64,000 bases of DNA from an uncultured Bacteroidales bacterium (lineage in GTDB: Bacteria > Bacteroidota > Bacteroidia > Bacteroidales > Bacteroidaceae): NCBI GenBank assembly GCA_902801485.1, contig CADCIP010000014.1, positions 1-64,000 of the forward strand, given 5' to 3'. Below, piece after piece: positions 51,912 through 60,559 of the stretch. The position numbers were made by a program, and so were the translations under genes. A model generated the notes under the pieces. It made no database searches and was not told where the DNA came from. It worked only from the letters and a program-made list of their open reading frames with translations. Position 1 is the stretch's first letter, and each line of letters starts with the position of its first letter.

Positions 51912-52577
51912 ATGAAAAAGTACATTGCAGAATGTATCGGTACATTTGTACTGACATTCCTCGGTTGCGGAGCAGCCGTCAGTTTGAGTTGTGGAACAGA
52001 TGCAGCATCTGTAGTAGGAACCGCTATTGCCTTTGGTCTCGCTGTAGTAGCGATGGCCTACACCATCGGTGGTGTTTCCGGTTGCCACATTAACCCTGCC
52101 ATCACACTGGGATGCCTTATCACAGGCCGTATCAGCTGTAAGGACAGCATAGGTTACATGTGTGGACAGGTAGTAGGCGCCATTATTGCAGGCGCTTGTC
52201 TGGCTTATATCTACGGAGCGGGAACAGGTATAGGCAGCAACGGTATCGGAGCCGGATGCAACGGCAGTGCTGCAACAGCCCTCATCGTGGAGGCTATCCT
52301 TACAGCCCTCTTTGTGCTGGTAGTACTGGGTGCTACCCATAAGACCAATGGTGCTACAGGCAACTTCGCAGGTCTGGCTATCGGTCTGTCGCTGATTCTC
52401 ATCCATCTGGTAGGTATCCACTTCACAGGCACCAGTGTCAACCCTGCTCGTTCCATCGGTCCTGCTCTCTTCGCAGGTGGCGAAGCACTGACCAACGTAT
52501 GGATCTTCATTGTAGGTCCTTTCATTGGCTCATTTATCGCCGCAGGCCTCTGGAAGTTGGTCGAGAATAAAGAATAA
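51912..52577 (+). CDS. Aquaporin (MIP family)
   Basis: A 221-residue channel with six helices and the two half-helix motifs, written INPAIT (first) and VNPARS (second). The Arg after the second NPA is the selectivity-filter Arg. Narrow-filter residues nearby favour a water channel of the AqpZ type over a glycerol facilitator, which would have an Asp after the second NPA. It is followed by a strong terminator shared with the phosphoesterase gene. Confidence 0.9.
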   Translation: MKKYIAECIGTFVLTFLGCGAAVSLSCGTDAASVVGTAIAFGLAVVAMAYTIGGVSGCHINPAITLGCLITGRISCKDSIGYMCGQVVGAIIAGACLAYIYGAGTGIGSNGIGAGCNGSAATALIVEAILTALFVLVVLGATHKTNGATGNFAGLAIGLSLILIHLVGIHFTGTSVNPARSIGPALFAGGEALTNVWIFIVGPFIGSFIAAGLWKLVENKE

Positions 52578-52595
52578 AGAAAAAAGGAGTAAAAA

Positions 52596-52632
52596 GAAAG
52601 AGCGCAGGAGTTATCCTTGCGCTCTTTTTTTT
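52596..52632. terminator. Bidirectional terminator between aquaporin and phosphoesterase genes
   Basis: AAGAGCGCA and TGCGCTCTT form a stem with an 11-base loop followed by nine T on the plus strand. The minus-strand gene stops at its edge. Confidence 0.85.
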
Positions 52633-55058
52633 TATTTCAGAGTCTTTTTCCCGTTTTGGATAAACACTCCATGGTTTGGTACTTTATTTAATGTCCTTCC
52701 GGAAAGGTCGAAGACAACTCCGCTCCCCAAGGCTGCAGGAATAGCTGCATTAGCAGTCTCACCATCTTCCTTTATATTCAAGGTCAGTGTCTGAGAAACC
52801 GGAGTCCCCTCAATGCACAACGCATATTTGTGTATACCTGGCTGCAAAAGTCCCAGTTCTATGGTACCGCTGGCTCCTGAGAGCTCTTTCACCGGAGTCC
52901 ATGTTGTCTCTCCTTCCGTCTGACTGCAGAGCTGACAGGCAAAGCGGGTTGGCAGTGAACTGTAAGAGAGGACTACCGCATCCGTCTCGGAATATTCCGA
53001 CTTGCTGCTGCGCAGTAGGGCTGGCTTGCCTACCACCACATACTTGCGTTCGAAGGGCTCGGTATAACCGTCTGCCATAAAATAGCCTATGAAATACACA
53101 CCCGTTGGGAGGGCACTCGTCCAGTTATTATTGCCGCTGGTATTCAGGGTGACGGTTCCCGATGTCTTGCTGTTGTACACATAACAAGGGCACTTGGCTT
53201 CCTTAGGCACAATACCGTCCTCATAGATTCCTATCCAGTCCTTGCTTATCGCAGGAGCACCGGCAAGGGTTACACGGATGGGATTACCCTGATTGTAAAC
53301 CGTTTTGTCGGTTGTCATTCCAAACGTTGCCGGGTCATAGTCCCTTGTCAGGACAAAGAAGGGCACGCGCTCTGAGCATTCCGTATAGCCGCCATCCTTG
53401 AAGAGCACGGCAAAATATTCACCCGCAGCAGTCACCTTCACATTGACTGTACCATCCTTAGCATCAGTGTATTGATAGGTATAGGCCTTGTCACTGCTGC
53501 CGGGTGTCTTACCTGCTTGATAGATACCCACCCAGGCCTCCGTACCTACGGGAGCGTTCTTGAACGCGATGGCGATGTCGGTATTTGTCTTGTAAAACTG
53601 CTTTTCCATACTTAGCGTAGCCGTCAGGCTGCTGGGAATCTTTCCGCCTTTTATCCAATCCGTATAGATGGGGGCCCCTTTGCCGCTATAGCAGTTACAC
53701 GGACGGACAACGAAGCGGTAGTCACGGTCCTTGGGCAACTCACTCAGGGCAAACACACAGGTCACCTCACCCTCATCCTGATCCTCTGCAAAGAGACTCA
53801 TGGGCGAGAAGACCCGTTTGGTAGCCGAGATAAAGCGGCAGTCCAGCCACTCCCATTCCACCTGAACCTCAAAGTCGAAGGCTCTCACGCCCGTACGTTT
53901 CTTTAATACATTGGGGAAGTGTACCGTCACCTGTTCTGTCTCTGTTCCATTACGGTTCTTACCCTTTGCCTGGGTAACGGTAGCTATGGCACCAGCCTCA
54001 AACTGGGGTATAGGGGCCGTCTTGCTACGGTTCTCAAAACTGAGCGGTTCAGACAACGAGATGGGCCAGGGCAACAGCCAGTTCTCATCCAGCTGCTGGT
54101 CATAGACAAATTCCCTTCTCTCTAAGGTAATGGCATTGTCATAAACACGCATAATCATACCCTGGCGCCCCTTGGAGCAGTCCATGTTGGGCATCTGATA
54201 AACGGGACGCAGGTTACTATCGTCCTGATAGGTGTTCTCTCGGGCCGGCATGGGATACAGATATTGCAATGAAGCAGTACCGATACTGGTGAAAGCTCCC
54301 TGCCACAGGTCGCGATCGTCGGTAAGGGGCGAGTGCGAGTGACCCGAGAAAGCCACGGCATTAGGGTAGCGGCTCATCAGCTTTGTTACGGTACCGTCAT
54401 CCTGACCCCATGCCCACGGGCCGTTACAGGTGTTCTTCAGATGCGGATGCTGAATATAAAAGAAAGGACGCTCAGTCTCCAACTCACCGGCATGCTGCTG
54501 CATCAGCTCTGCCAGACCGGGGATATTATTGGGATGCCAGTGGGCACCTATGAAGTGATAACCCTTTACTGTTTTGAACCAGATGGGGGTATAATCCTCT
54601 TTGAAACATTTCTTCCACACCTCGGCAGGACGCTTACCTATACCCTGAGCCTCTGCAGTCTCTCTCCCCACACTGTCGATGGTACCACCCCAGGTATAAC
54701 CCTCCAAGTCGTGATTACCATAGATAAAGAGTCGCTCCGTATGTTTTCCGTCCAGCCCCTCGTCATTGGGGAATACACTGTACCAAGTGTCTGCCACCAC
54801 CTTAAGCTGGGGTTCCAACCCCTGGTCAGCCATATCGCCTGCTATGATAACACCGTCCACCTTCAGGCTGCGGAAGTACTCAAGGGTATGCTTAAAGGTA
54901 ACGGCTGTCTCTGTGCCACGGATATGGATATCACTTACAATACCAATTACCAGATTGGGATTGCCCAAAGTGCGAAGGGCTTCAGCAAAAGCAGGCACAT
55001 TCAGATAGGCTGCACCGGCTAATACCGAAGAACGTTGTAGAAATTCTCGTCGGTTCAT
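52632..55058 (-). CDS. Secreted calcineurin-like metallophosphoesterase
   Basis: An 808-residue exported protein. The start MNRREFLQRSSVLAGAAYL has the look of a twin-arginine-like signal with RR replaced in position by NRREF. The phosphoesterase domain (about 30-330) has the metal motifs SDIHI, AGDMADQG, YGNHDL and GHSHS. After it come three or four Ig-like/Big domains (SLTATLSMEKQFYKTNTDIA and similar). The end VFDLSGRTLNKVPNHGVFIQ, then NGKKTLK, is the Prevotella-type tail. Substrate unknown; nucleotides or phospho-glycans are possible. The ATG at 55058 follows the promoter at 55119-55087. Confidence 0.85.
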   Translation of the reverse strand: MNRREFLQRSSVLAGAAYLNVPAFAEALRTLGNPNLVIGIVSDIHIRGTETAVTFKHTLEYFRSLKVDGVIIAGDMADQGLEPQLKVVADTWYSVFPNDEGLDGKHTERLFIYGNHDLEGYTWGGTIDSVGRETAEAQGIGKRPAEVWKKCFKEDYTPIWFKTVKGYHFIGAHWHPNNIPGLAELMQQHAGELETERPFFYIQHPHLKNTCNGPWAWGQDDGTVTKLMSRYPNAVAFSGHSHSPLTDDRDLWQGAFTSIGTASLQYLYPMPARENTYQDDSNLRPVYQMPNMDCSKGRQGMIMRVYDNAITLERREFVYDQQLDENWLLPWPISLSEPLSFENRSKTAPIPQFEAGAIATVTQAKGKNRNGTETEQVTVHFPNVLKKRTGVRAFDFEVQVEWEWLDCRFISATKRVFSPMSLFAEDQDEGEVTCVFALSELPKDRDYRFVVRPCNCYSGKGAPIYTDWIKGGKIPSSLTATLSMEKQFYKTNTDIAIAFKNAPVGTEAWVGIYQAGKTPGSSDKAYTYQYTDAKDGTVNVKVTAAGEYFAVLFKDGGYTECSERVPFFVLTRDYDPATFGMTTDKTVYNQGNPIRVTLAGAPAISKDWIGIYEDGIVPKEAKCPCYVYNSKTSGTVTLNTSGNNNWTSALPTGVYFIGYFMADGYTEPFERKYVVVGKPALLRSSKSEYSETDAVVLSYSSLPTRFACQLCSQTEGETTWTPVKELSGASGTIELGLLQPGIHKYALCIEGTPVSQTLTLNIKEDGETANAAIPAALGSGVVFDLSGRTLNKVPNHGVFIQNGKKTLK

Positions 55059-55086
55059 TTTCTTTAGATTTGTTACAATTCCTGCA

Positions 55087-55119
55087 CAAAGATAGCAAAT
55101 ATTCGCAATCATAAGCAAA
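55087..55119 (-). promoter_or_regulatory. Promoter of the phosphoesterase gene
   Basis: On the minus strand TTTG (55119-55116) and TATCTTTG (55094-55087) are 21 bp apart. The start codon is 28 bp downstream. Confidence 0.65.
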
Positions 55120-55200
55120 CTTTTTGTAAAGAAAGTGTCAGAATTATAAAGAAAAAACCACTCCTTTTGGGGAGCATCAATAAAAAAACAAGCCAAAAGT

Positions 55201-55231
55201 TTTGCGGTTTCACAGAAATGACGTACCTTTG
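55201..55231 (+). promoter_or_regulatory. Promoter of tRNA-Leu
   Basis: TTTG (55201-55204) and TACCTTTG (55224-55231) are exactly 19 bp apart. The tRNA begins 80 bp downstream, so a 5' leader of about 75 nt must be removed. Confidence 0.75.
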
Positions 55232-55311
55232 CAACCGCAACCGAAGACAAACCGAGAGCGATGAAACTTGTTTCAATTGCCGAGGTGCGAATGAGGAAGA
55301 CACTGTCAAAA

Positions 55312-55393
55312 GCCCAGATGGCGGAATCGGTAGACGCGCTGGTCTCAAACACCAGTGGGGCAACCCGTGCCGGTTCGACCCCGGCTCTGGGTA
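55312..55393 (+). tRNA. tRNA-Leu (anticodon CAA)
   Basis: Acceptor arms GCCCAGA (55312-55318) and TCTGGGT (55386-55392) pair with one G-T type pair. The anticodon stem CTGGT/ACCAG encloses loop CTCAAAC, giving CAA. A long variable arm (GGGGCAACCC-like) and the T arm GCCGGTTCGACCCCGGC complete a class II tRNA. The CCA end is not encoded. Confidence 0.95.
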
Positions 55394-55399
55394 CTTCGC

Positions 55400-55436
55400 A
55401 AAGAAAGTGTGCTGCAAGTCAGCACACTTTCTTTTT
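55400..55436 (+). terminator. Terminator after tRNA-Leu
   Basis: A perfect 15-bp stem, AAAGAAAGTGTGCTG and its complement around CAAGT, followed by TT. It begins 7 bp after the tRNA. Confidence 0.85.
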
Positions 55437-55477
55437 GTGTTTTAGAAAATTCTCTCCATCAGTTGCCACAGATTTAG

Positions 55478-55508
55478 TTTACTGTTTACCGTTTACGGTT
55501 TACTGTTG
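55478..55508. repeat. GTTTAC-type mosaic array
   Basis: AGTTTACTGTTTACCGTTTA and following words. It overlaps the end of the rhaM gene, whose last codons (SNSKP and TAA) it provides. Confidence 0.7.
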
Positions 55509-55834
55509 GATTCAAATATTTTCTCCATTAACTGCCACTTCTCCGCAGAAGACGCCCCTGCGGAGCAACCTTGGAACTGACTCACGTAAGCTTCCCATTC
55601 AGCTTGACGCGGTAGCGTAGCCAAGCGAGCCATATCACGCTTAAAGTCAAAATCATCCTTCGTATCCATAATCATAAACAACGAGCGGTCTTTCCTGTAA
55701 ATTTGCATATCCACTATTCCCACCTCACGTTGTCCTTGAACAATTTCGGGCCACACATGGGCATGCGCCTCGATGTATTTCTCTATCATCTCAGGATTAT
55801 CAACCAGCGTAAGCGTCTGACAATATCTTTTCAT
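55493..55834 (-). CDS. rhaM: L-rhamnose mutarotase
   Basis: A 113-residue enzyme that interconverts the anomers of L-rhamnose. It shows the dimeric ferredoxin-like fold of the RhaM family: YCQTLTLVDNPEMIEKYIEA, HAHVWPEI, and WQLMEKIFES near the end. The ATG at 55834 is chosen; the upstream in-frame TTG is unlikely. The C-terminal residues come from a repeat array. It is followed upstream by the cupin gene on the same strand, 30 bp away. No other rhamnose genes are in the window. Confidence 0.88.
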   Translation of the reverse strand: MKRYCQTLTLVDNPEMIEKYIEAHAHVWPEIVQGQREVGIVDMQIYRKDRSLFMIMDTKDDFDFKRDMARLATLPRQAEWEAYVSQFQGCSAGASSAEKWQLMEKIFESNSKP

Positions 55835-55864
55835 CTTTATTCTCAAATTTGCTCAGTGAAAAGG

Positions 55865-56254
55865 TTAGCGTTGTTCCCAAAGTTCGTCTTCAGAAAGAGG
55901 TTTGTAAGCACCCTCCTTCGCTTCGAATAATACCGTACCGCTCTCCAGGGACTTCAAGCTATGCCATTGCTTAGCCGGGATGTTGATAATTGAACCTGGC
56001 ACCATGTCGATTGTCTCTGTCAACTGGCCCCTTTCATCATAATAATATTCTTCGAAATGACCGCGAACACATACCACGACCTCGTTCGTAGCCAGATGAC
56101 GGTGTATCGGCAGCACCGTTCCCGGTTCGATAGCATTCAGCATACGCTGCGACTGATCCTCCACAGAGTAGCGCATATCATAATTCATCCTAAGTCTCGG
56201 ACTCCTCTTTGCCTGCTCCGTCAACTCATCCAATATTTTCTTATCTATTTCCAT
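55865..56254 (-). CDS. WbuC-family cupin protein
   Basis: A 129-residue cupin with metal-binding-like residues in LPIHRHLATNEVVVCVRGHF and the strand PAKQWHSLKSL. The start (KKILDELTEQAKRSPRLRMN) fits WbuC-type proteins found in O-antigen and capsule clusters, whose function is unresolved. It lies between rhaM and ugd, all on the minus strand. Confidence 0.8.
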   Translation of the reverse strand: MEIDKKILDELTEQAKRSPRLRMNYDMRYSVEDQSQRMLNAIEPGTVLPIHRHLATNEVVVCVRGHFEEYYYDERGQLTETIDMVPGSIINIPAKQWHSLKSLESGTVLFEAKEGAYKPLSEDELWEQR

Positions 56255-56255
56255 C

Positions 56256-56435
56256 TTTAAACTGTAAACCGTAAACTGTTATCGGTTAGAGGTTAGAGGT
56301 TAGCGGTTAGCGAACTCTTGACTCCAGCCTCTTGACTCTTGACTTCCAACTGTAAACTGTAAACTCTAAACTTTTTAAACTGACTCTCAACTCTACACTC
56401 TCAACTCTAAACTGTAAACCGTAAACTGAAAACTG
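56256..56435. repeat. Mosaic array between the cupin and ugd genes
   Basis: It contains GGTTAGAGGTTAGCGGTTAG, then the block AACTCTTGACTCCAGCCTCT TGACTCTTGACTTCCAACTG, then GTAAAC and CTAAAC words. The same block order is found again at 57865-57950. Confidence 0.75.
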
Positions 56436-56440
56436 AAAAA

Positions 56441-57754
56441 TCACTTCTCTCCTATGCGGGAATATACAAATCCAAGTTCCTCAAGTTCCTGACGATCGTA
56501 AATGTTGCGTCCGTCAATGACAATATTCCCCGTCATCACCTTCCTGATGACGTTCCACGAAGGAAGACGGAACTGACGCCATTCCGTCATCAGAGCAAAC
56601 ACATCGGCACCTTCGGCAGCATCGTACATATTCTTCGCATACACCACAGCATCACCGATACGACGTTTACACTCATCCATAGCGATAGGGTCGAAGACCT
56701 TGACTGTAGCTCCGTCCTTCAGCAGTCTTTCGATGACCACCAAAGCCGGTGCCTCGCGCATATCATCCGTTTCCGGCTTGAAAGCCAGTCCCAGGATAGC
56801 AACCGTCTTACCCTTCACACTTCCGGCAGCCCTTATTATCTTATCATAGACGATACCCTTCTGCTTCTCATTCACACGCTCCACAGCCTCTATCACCTCC
56901 ATGTGATAGCCGTTCTCCAGTCCCGTATGCGCCAATGCCTTCACATCTTTCGGGAAACAGCTGCCACCATATCCGCACCCTGCATACAGGAACTTACTGC
57001 CGATACGCGCATCAGTCCCGATGCCCTTGCGTACAGCATCCACGTTAGCCCCGACCCGCTCACACAGGTTTGCTATGTCGTTCATAAACGAGATGCGCGT
57101 TGCCAACATTGCATTAGCGGCATACTTTGTCATCTCTGCCGAAGGGATATCCATGAATATCACACGGAAATTATTAATCAGGAACGGTTTGTAGAGCCGT
57201 GTCATCACCTCCTTCGCCTTCTCGCTCTCTGTACCTACCACCACACGGTCGGGCGACATAAAGTCCTTGATGGCAGCTCCCTCTTTCAGGAACTCCGGGT
57301 TCGATGCCACGTCGAAGGGGATATCCGCTCCACGCTTGTCCAGTTCTTCCTGAATAACGGCCCTCACCTTCTTCGCTGTACCAACAGGCACCGTCGATTT
57401 GGTGACCAATATCGTATATTTCTTAATGTTTTGCCCGAACTGTCTGGCCACAGCCAACACATATTTCAAGTCGGCCGAACCATCCTCATCCGGAGGAGTC
57501 CCCACAGCAGAGAACACCACCTCCACATCATCCAGCACCTCAGTCAGGTCAGTTGTAAACTGCAGCCGCCCGTATTCCATATTTCGTTTCACCAGTTCCT
57601 CCAGTCCCGGCTCATAGATAGGCATCACCCCGTCCTTCAGTTTCTGAATCTTCTGTTCATCCACATCCACACACGTCACATGCACACCCATCTCAGCGAA
57701 GCACGTCCCGCTCACCAGTCCCACATAACCTGTTCCGGCAACTGCAATTTTCAT
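56441..57754 (-). CDS. ugd: UDP-glucose 6-dehydrogenase
   Basis: A 437-residue NAD-dependent enzyme that makes UDP-glucuronate for capsule or exopolysaccharide. Marks: the NAD fold KIAVAGTGYVGLVSG at the start, NPEFLKEG, and the catalytic Cys in GYGGSCFPKD. The C-terminal domain ends NVIRKVMTGNIVIDGRNIYD. The ATG at 57754 is preferred over the TTG just before it. Confidence 0.93.
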   Translation of the reverse strand: MKIAVAGTGYVGLVSGTCFAEMGVHVTCVDVDEQKIQKLKDGVMPIYEPGLEELVKRNMEYGRLQFTTDLTEVLDDVEVVFSAVGTPPDEDGSADLKYVLAVARQFGQNIKKYTILVTKSTVPVGTAKKVRAVIQEELDKRGADIPFDVASNPEFLKEGAAIKDFMSPDRVVVGTESEKAKEVMTRLYKPFLINNFRVIFMDIPSAEMTKYAANAMLATRISFMNDIANLCERVGANVDAVRKGIGTDARIGSKFLYAGCGYGGSCFPKDVKALAHTGLENGYHMEVIEAVERVNEKQKGIVYDKIIRAAGSVKGKTVAILGLAFKPETDDMREAPALVVIERLLKDGATVKVFDPIAMDECKRRIGDAVVYAKNMYDAAEGADVFALMTEWRQFRLPSWNVIRKVMTGNIVIDGRNIYDRQELEELGFVYSRIGEK

Positions 57755-57755
57755 C

Positions 57756-58045
57756 AACTATTAACTATTATCTATTATCTATCAACTGTAAACTGTTATC
57801 GGTTAGCGGTTAGCGGTTAGAGGTTAGCGGAACTGTAAACTGTAAACCGTAAACCGTTATCGGTTATCGGTTAGAGGTTAGAGGTTAGCGAACTCTTGAC
57901 TCCAGCCTCTTGACTCTTGACTTCCAACTGTAAACTGTAAACTCTAAACTGTAAACTCTAAACTTTTTAAACTGACTCTAAACTCTACACTCTCAACTCT
58001 AAACTGTAAACGGTAAACCGTAAACTGTAAACCGTAAACCGCCCT
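57756..58045. repeat. Large mosaic array between ugd and the CapD-like gene
   Basis: About 290 bp of words: AACTATTATCTATT, GGTTAGCGGTTAGAGG, GTAAACCGTAAACC, the AACTCTTGACTCCAGCCTCT block, CTCTAAACTG, and GTAAACG. It fills the whole gap; nothing coding is seen. Confidence 0.8.
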
Positions 58046-58048
58046 TCC

Positions 58049-59944
58049 TTAATCCAATGCCTCGTATTTGGAATTGTTACTCTTGTATTCCGGAACAATC
58101 TCCTTCATCTTCTTCACAGTAGCCATATCGTCATAATGCTTCGAGATGTCAATCAGTTCATCTATATCGCGGCTCACCTCATCATAGTCATACTCACGCA
58201 CCTCAGCAATACGTATCTTCTCGTGGAAGGACGGTTTGGTATTCTCCTTTTCATTCAGCACCTCCTCATAGAGCTTCTCACCCGGACGGAGGCCCGTAAA
58301 CTTAATCTCCACATTCTTGGCATTACTCAGCTGAATCATGCGCTTCGCCAAATCGACAATCTTCACAGGCTCACCCATATCAAAGACAAATATCTCGCCG
58401 CCGTTACCCTTTGTCCCGGCTTCCAGTACCAACTTACAAGCCTCCGGTATCAGCATAAAGAAACGGATGATGCCCGGATCGGTCACTGTCACCGGACCGC
58501 CGTTCTTAATCTGTTTCTTGAAGAGGGGAATCACAGAACCGTTCGAACCCAACACATTTCCGAATCGTGTAGTCACGAACTGCGTGTCACATACTTTGTT
58601 CAATGCCTGGGTGTAGATTTCACAGATACGCTTCGAGCATCCCATCACATTTGTGGGATTCACAGCCTTGTCCGTCGAAACCATCACAAACTTCTTCACA
58701 CCGTATTTCACTGACAAATCTGCAATCACCTTCGTACCATAGATGTTATTCTGCACAGCCTCCGAGGGGTTGTCCTCCATCATCGGCACATGCTTATAGG
58801 CAGCAGCATGGAACACATAGTCGGGACGGAAAGAAGCAAAGATCTTTTCCATCCTTTTTTCCTTGCAGATACTTGTCACCACAGTCTCCGCCTGTATCTC
58901 AGGGAACCTCTTTGCCATCATAAGACGGATATCATGCTCCGGGGTTTCTGCCTGGTCAATCAGCATCATAGCTTCCGGCTTAAAGACAGCCACCTGCCTT
59001 ACCATTTCCGAACCAATACTGCCAGCAGCGCCTGTAATCAGCACCCTTTTACCGGTCAGCTCGCGCCCCACCGATTCCATGTCAATTTTTATCTCGTCGC
59101 GGGGCAGCAAGTCTTCCACCGAAACTTCCTTCAGCTGCACATCGGACATATTATCTCCCTCTTTCCACTCCTTCAGATTGCTGGTCATGAAAATCTTCAC
59201 GCCGGCATTAAGCAGCATATCCTGTAACGGCTGATTACTTTGGAAGTCCTTAATACGAAGAGGTGACACCAGCACCGCCTCTATATGTTCCTTCTCAATG
59301 GTTTCTGCCAGTTTCTCATTTGCCTCATGTACATGAACTCCCATAATGACATGATCAGTATAAGATCCGTCATGCGAGATAAAACCCTTCAGGACAAATT
59401 TTGCAGGTCTTCGGCTACGGATGCTCTTTGCCAGCGCTACTCCGCCCTCCATAGAACCGAAGATAAATGTCCGCATCGCTCTGGAATCCACAGCTACCAC
59501 CTCATAGAGTTTTTTTATCAGGACACGCATGGCCCACATCAACAGGGTCGCAATTGTAAATAAGACAATGACATGTCTGATTTGGAAATAGAGGAAATAT
59601 TTTATATTACAATAATAAATCCACTGGCTTACTCCTATGGCTAATGCCATATTCAGCAAATTCCCGTATGCAACCTTCAGCAGATCCACAAATGAGGAAT
59701 AACGCATGACGCTCGAATAGGTACGGAACAGTCTAAAACCTACTACGCTCAGCAAAACAAACAGAACGATAGAGCGAAAAGCCTTATCCCAATAGAATTC
59801 GATTAATGCGCCTCGGGTGAACATCCAGTAAACAAATACCCCTACGAAACCGACGATAGCACAATCAGCTATCAAGACACACCAATAAGGCAGCGACTTC
59901 TTCGAAAAGTACCAGTTTAATATTTTATCTAATGGATTTCTCAT
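58049..59944 (-). CDS. CapD/WbpM-like nucleoside-diphosphate-sugar dehydratase (membrane)
   Basis: A 631-residue protein with four N-terminal membrane helices (to about residue 135), a CoA-binding-like Rossmann domain (about 140-280), and a C-terminal extended SDR domain with VLITGAAGSIGSEMVRQ and the modified catalytic triad SxxK-type region FVMVSTDKAVNPTNVMG. WbpM/CapD/PglF enzymes of this form act as UDP-GlcNAc 4,6-dehydratases at the start of capsule, O-antigen or glycoprotein sugar synthesis. The ATG at 59944 is preferred over the TTG at 59965. A -7 box TACTTTTG lies at 60001-59994. Confidence 0.9.
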   Translation of the reverse strand: MRNPLDKILNWYFSKKSLPYWCVLIADCAIVGFVGVFVYWMFTRGALIEFYWDKAFRSIVLFVLLSVVGFRLFRTYSSVMRYSSFVDLLKVAYGNLLNMALAIGVSQWIYYCNIKYFLYFQIRHVIVLFTIATLLMWAMRVLIKKLYEVVAVDSRAMRTFIFGSMEGGVALAKSIRSRRPAKFVLKGFISHDGSYTDHVIMGVHVHEANEKLAETIEKEHIEAVLVSPLRIKDFQSNQPLQDMLLNAGVKIFMTSNLKEWKEGDNMSDVQLKEVSVEDLLPRDEIKIDMESVGRELTGKRVLITGAAGSIGSEMVRQVAVFKPEAMMLIDQAETPEHDIRLMMAKRFPEIQAETVVTSICKEKRMEKIFASFRPDYVFHAAAYKHVPMMEDNPSEAVQNNIYGTKVIADLSVKYGVKKFVMVSTDKAVNPTNVMGCSKRICEIYTQALNKVCDTQFVTTRFGNVLGSNGSVIPLFKKQIKNGGPVTVTDPGIIRFFMLIPEACKLVLEAGTKGNGGEIFVFDMGEPVKIVDLAKRMIQLSNAKNVEIKFTGLRPGEKLYEEVLNEKENTKPSFHEKIRIAEVREYDYDEVSRDIDELIDISKHYDDMATVKKMKEIVPEYKSNNSKYEALD

Positions 59945-60024
59945 TAAATCTCTTATCTTAAACAATATTTATATATTCTGCTGCAAAAGTACGAAATAAA
60001 ATCTACATGGGCATACAAATACGA

Positions 60025-60052
60025 AAAAAAGTGCCCGAACGGACACTTTTTT
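60025..60052. terminator. Terminator-like hairpin before the CapD-like gene
   Basis: AAAAAAGTG/CACTTTTTT with an inner CCG/CGG and one mismatch around AA. T-runs are present on both strands. It would stop the minus-strand transcript from the peptide gene at 60410-60550. Confidence 0.7.
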
Positions 60053-60077
60053 ACTGTCTGGAGGCAAGGGGCTTTGT

Positions 60078-60405
60078 AAAGTTTAGAGTTGAGAGTGTAG
60101 AGTTTAGAGTCAGTCTACAGTTTACTGTTTACAGTTTACAGTTGAAAGTCTAGGGTCAAGAGTCAAGAGGCTGGAGTCAAGAGTTCGCTAACCGCTAACC
60201 GCTAACCGCTAACAGTTGAGAGTTTAGAGTCAGTTTATAAAGTGTAGAGTAGTAGGTTTGAAGTACTATTTTACTCCGCCAGTGGCGGCACTATCTACTG
60301 TTTAAACTGTCTCTCAACTTTAAACTATCAACTCTCAACTTTCTCTCCCAGAAGAGAGGACCTCTAACCACTAACCGCTAACCACTAACCGCTAACCTTT
60401 TAACG
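60078..60405. repeat. Large mosaic array between capD-like and peptide genes
   Basis: About 330 bp in both orientations: GTTTAGAGTTGAGAGTGTAG, CAGTTTACTGTTTACAG, GTCAAGAGTCAAGAGGCTGG (the inverse of the block at 56.3 and 57.9 kb), CCGCTAACCGCTAACC, CTCTCAACTTTAAAC and CTAACCACTAACCG. A GC-type fragment CTCTCCCAGAAGAGAGG lies at 60342-60358. Nothing coding is seen in 60053-60409. Confidence 0.8.
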
Positions 60406-60409
60406 TCCG

Positions 60410-60550
60410 TTAATGTATCTCCTCTGGATCTTCAATCAAATCCTCCGGGTTTTGTGAGAAAGGAATATTTTCCGGCGAACTCATCAACACATGACTGGTC
60501 ATCTTTAGTTGAATCACATCAAACTGGGGTTGTATATATTTCTTTTTCAT
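60410..60550 (-). CDS. Small peptide gene (46 aa) after the flavodoxin fusion
   Basis: The product starts MKKKYIQPQFDVIQLKMTSH and ends acidic (NPEDLIEDPEEIH). The pattern MKKxYxxPxxxVIxLxxxxxxLxxSP is common to small Bacteroidales peptides of unknown function, often found next to secreted proteins. It starts 10 bp after the stop of the flavodoxin-phosphoesterase fusion gene on the same strand, so it is likely on one message. Confidence 0.6.
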   Translation of the reverse strand: MKKKYIQPQFDVIQLKMTSHVLMSSPENIPFSQNPEDLIEDPEEIH

Positions 60551-60559
60551 AATGCATGC

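Noticed and set aside
55261..55620. Plus-strand frame of about 119 codons over the tRNA
   Set aside because: It overlaps tRNA-Leu and its terminator completely and has no family features.
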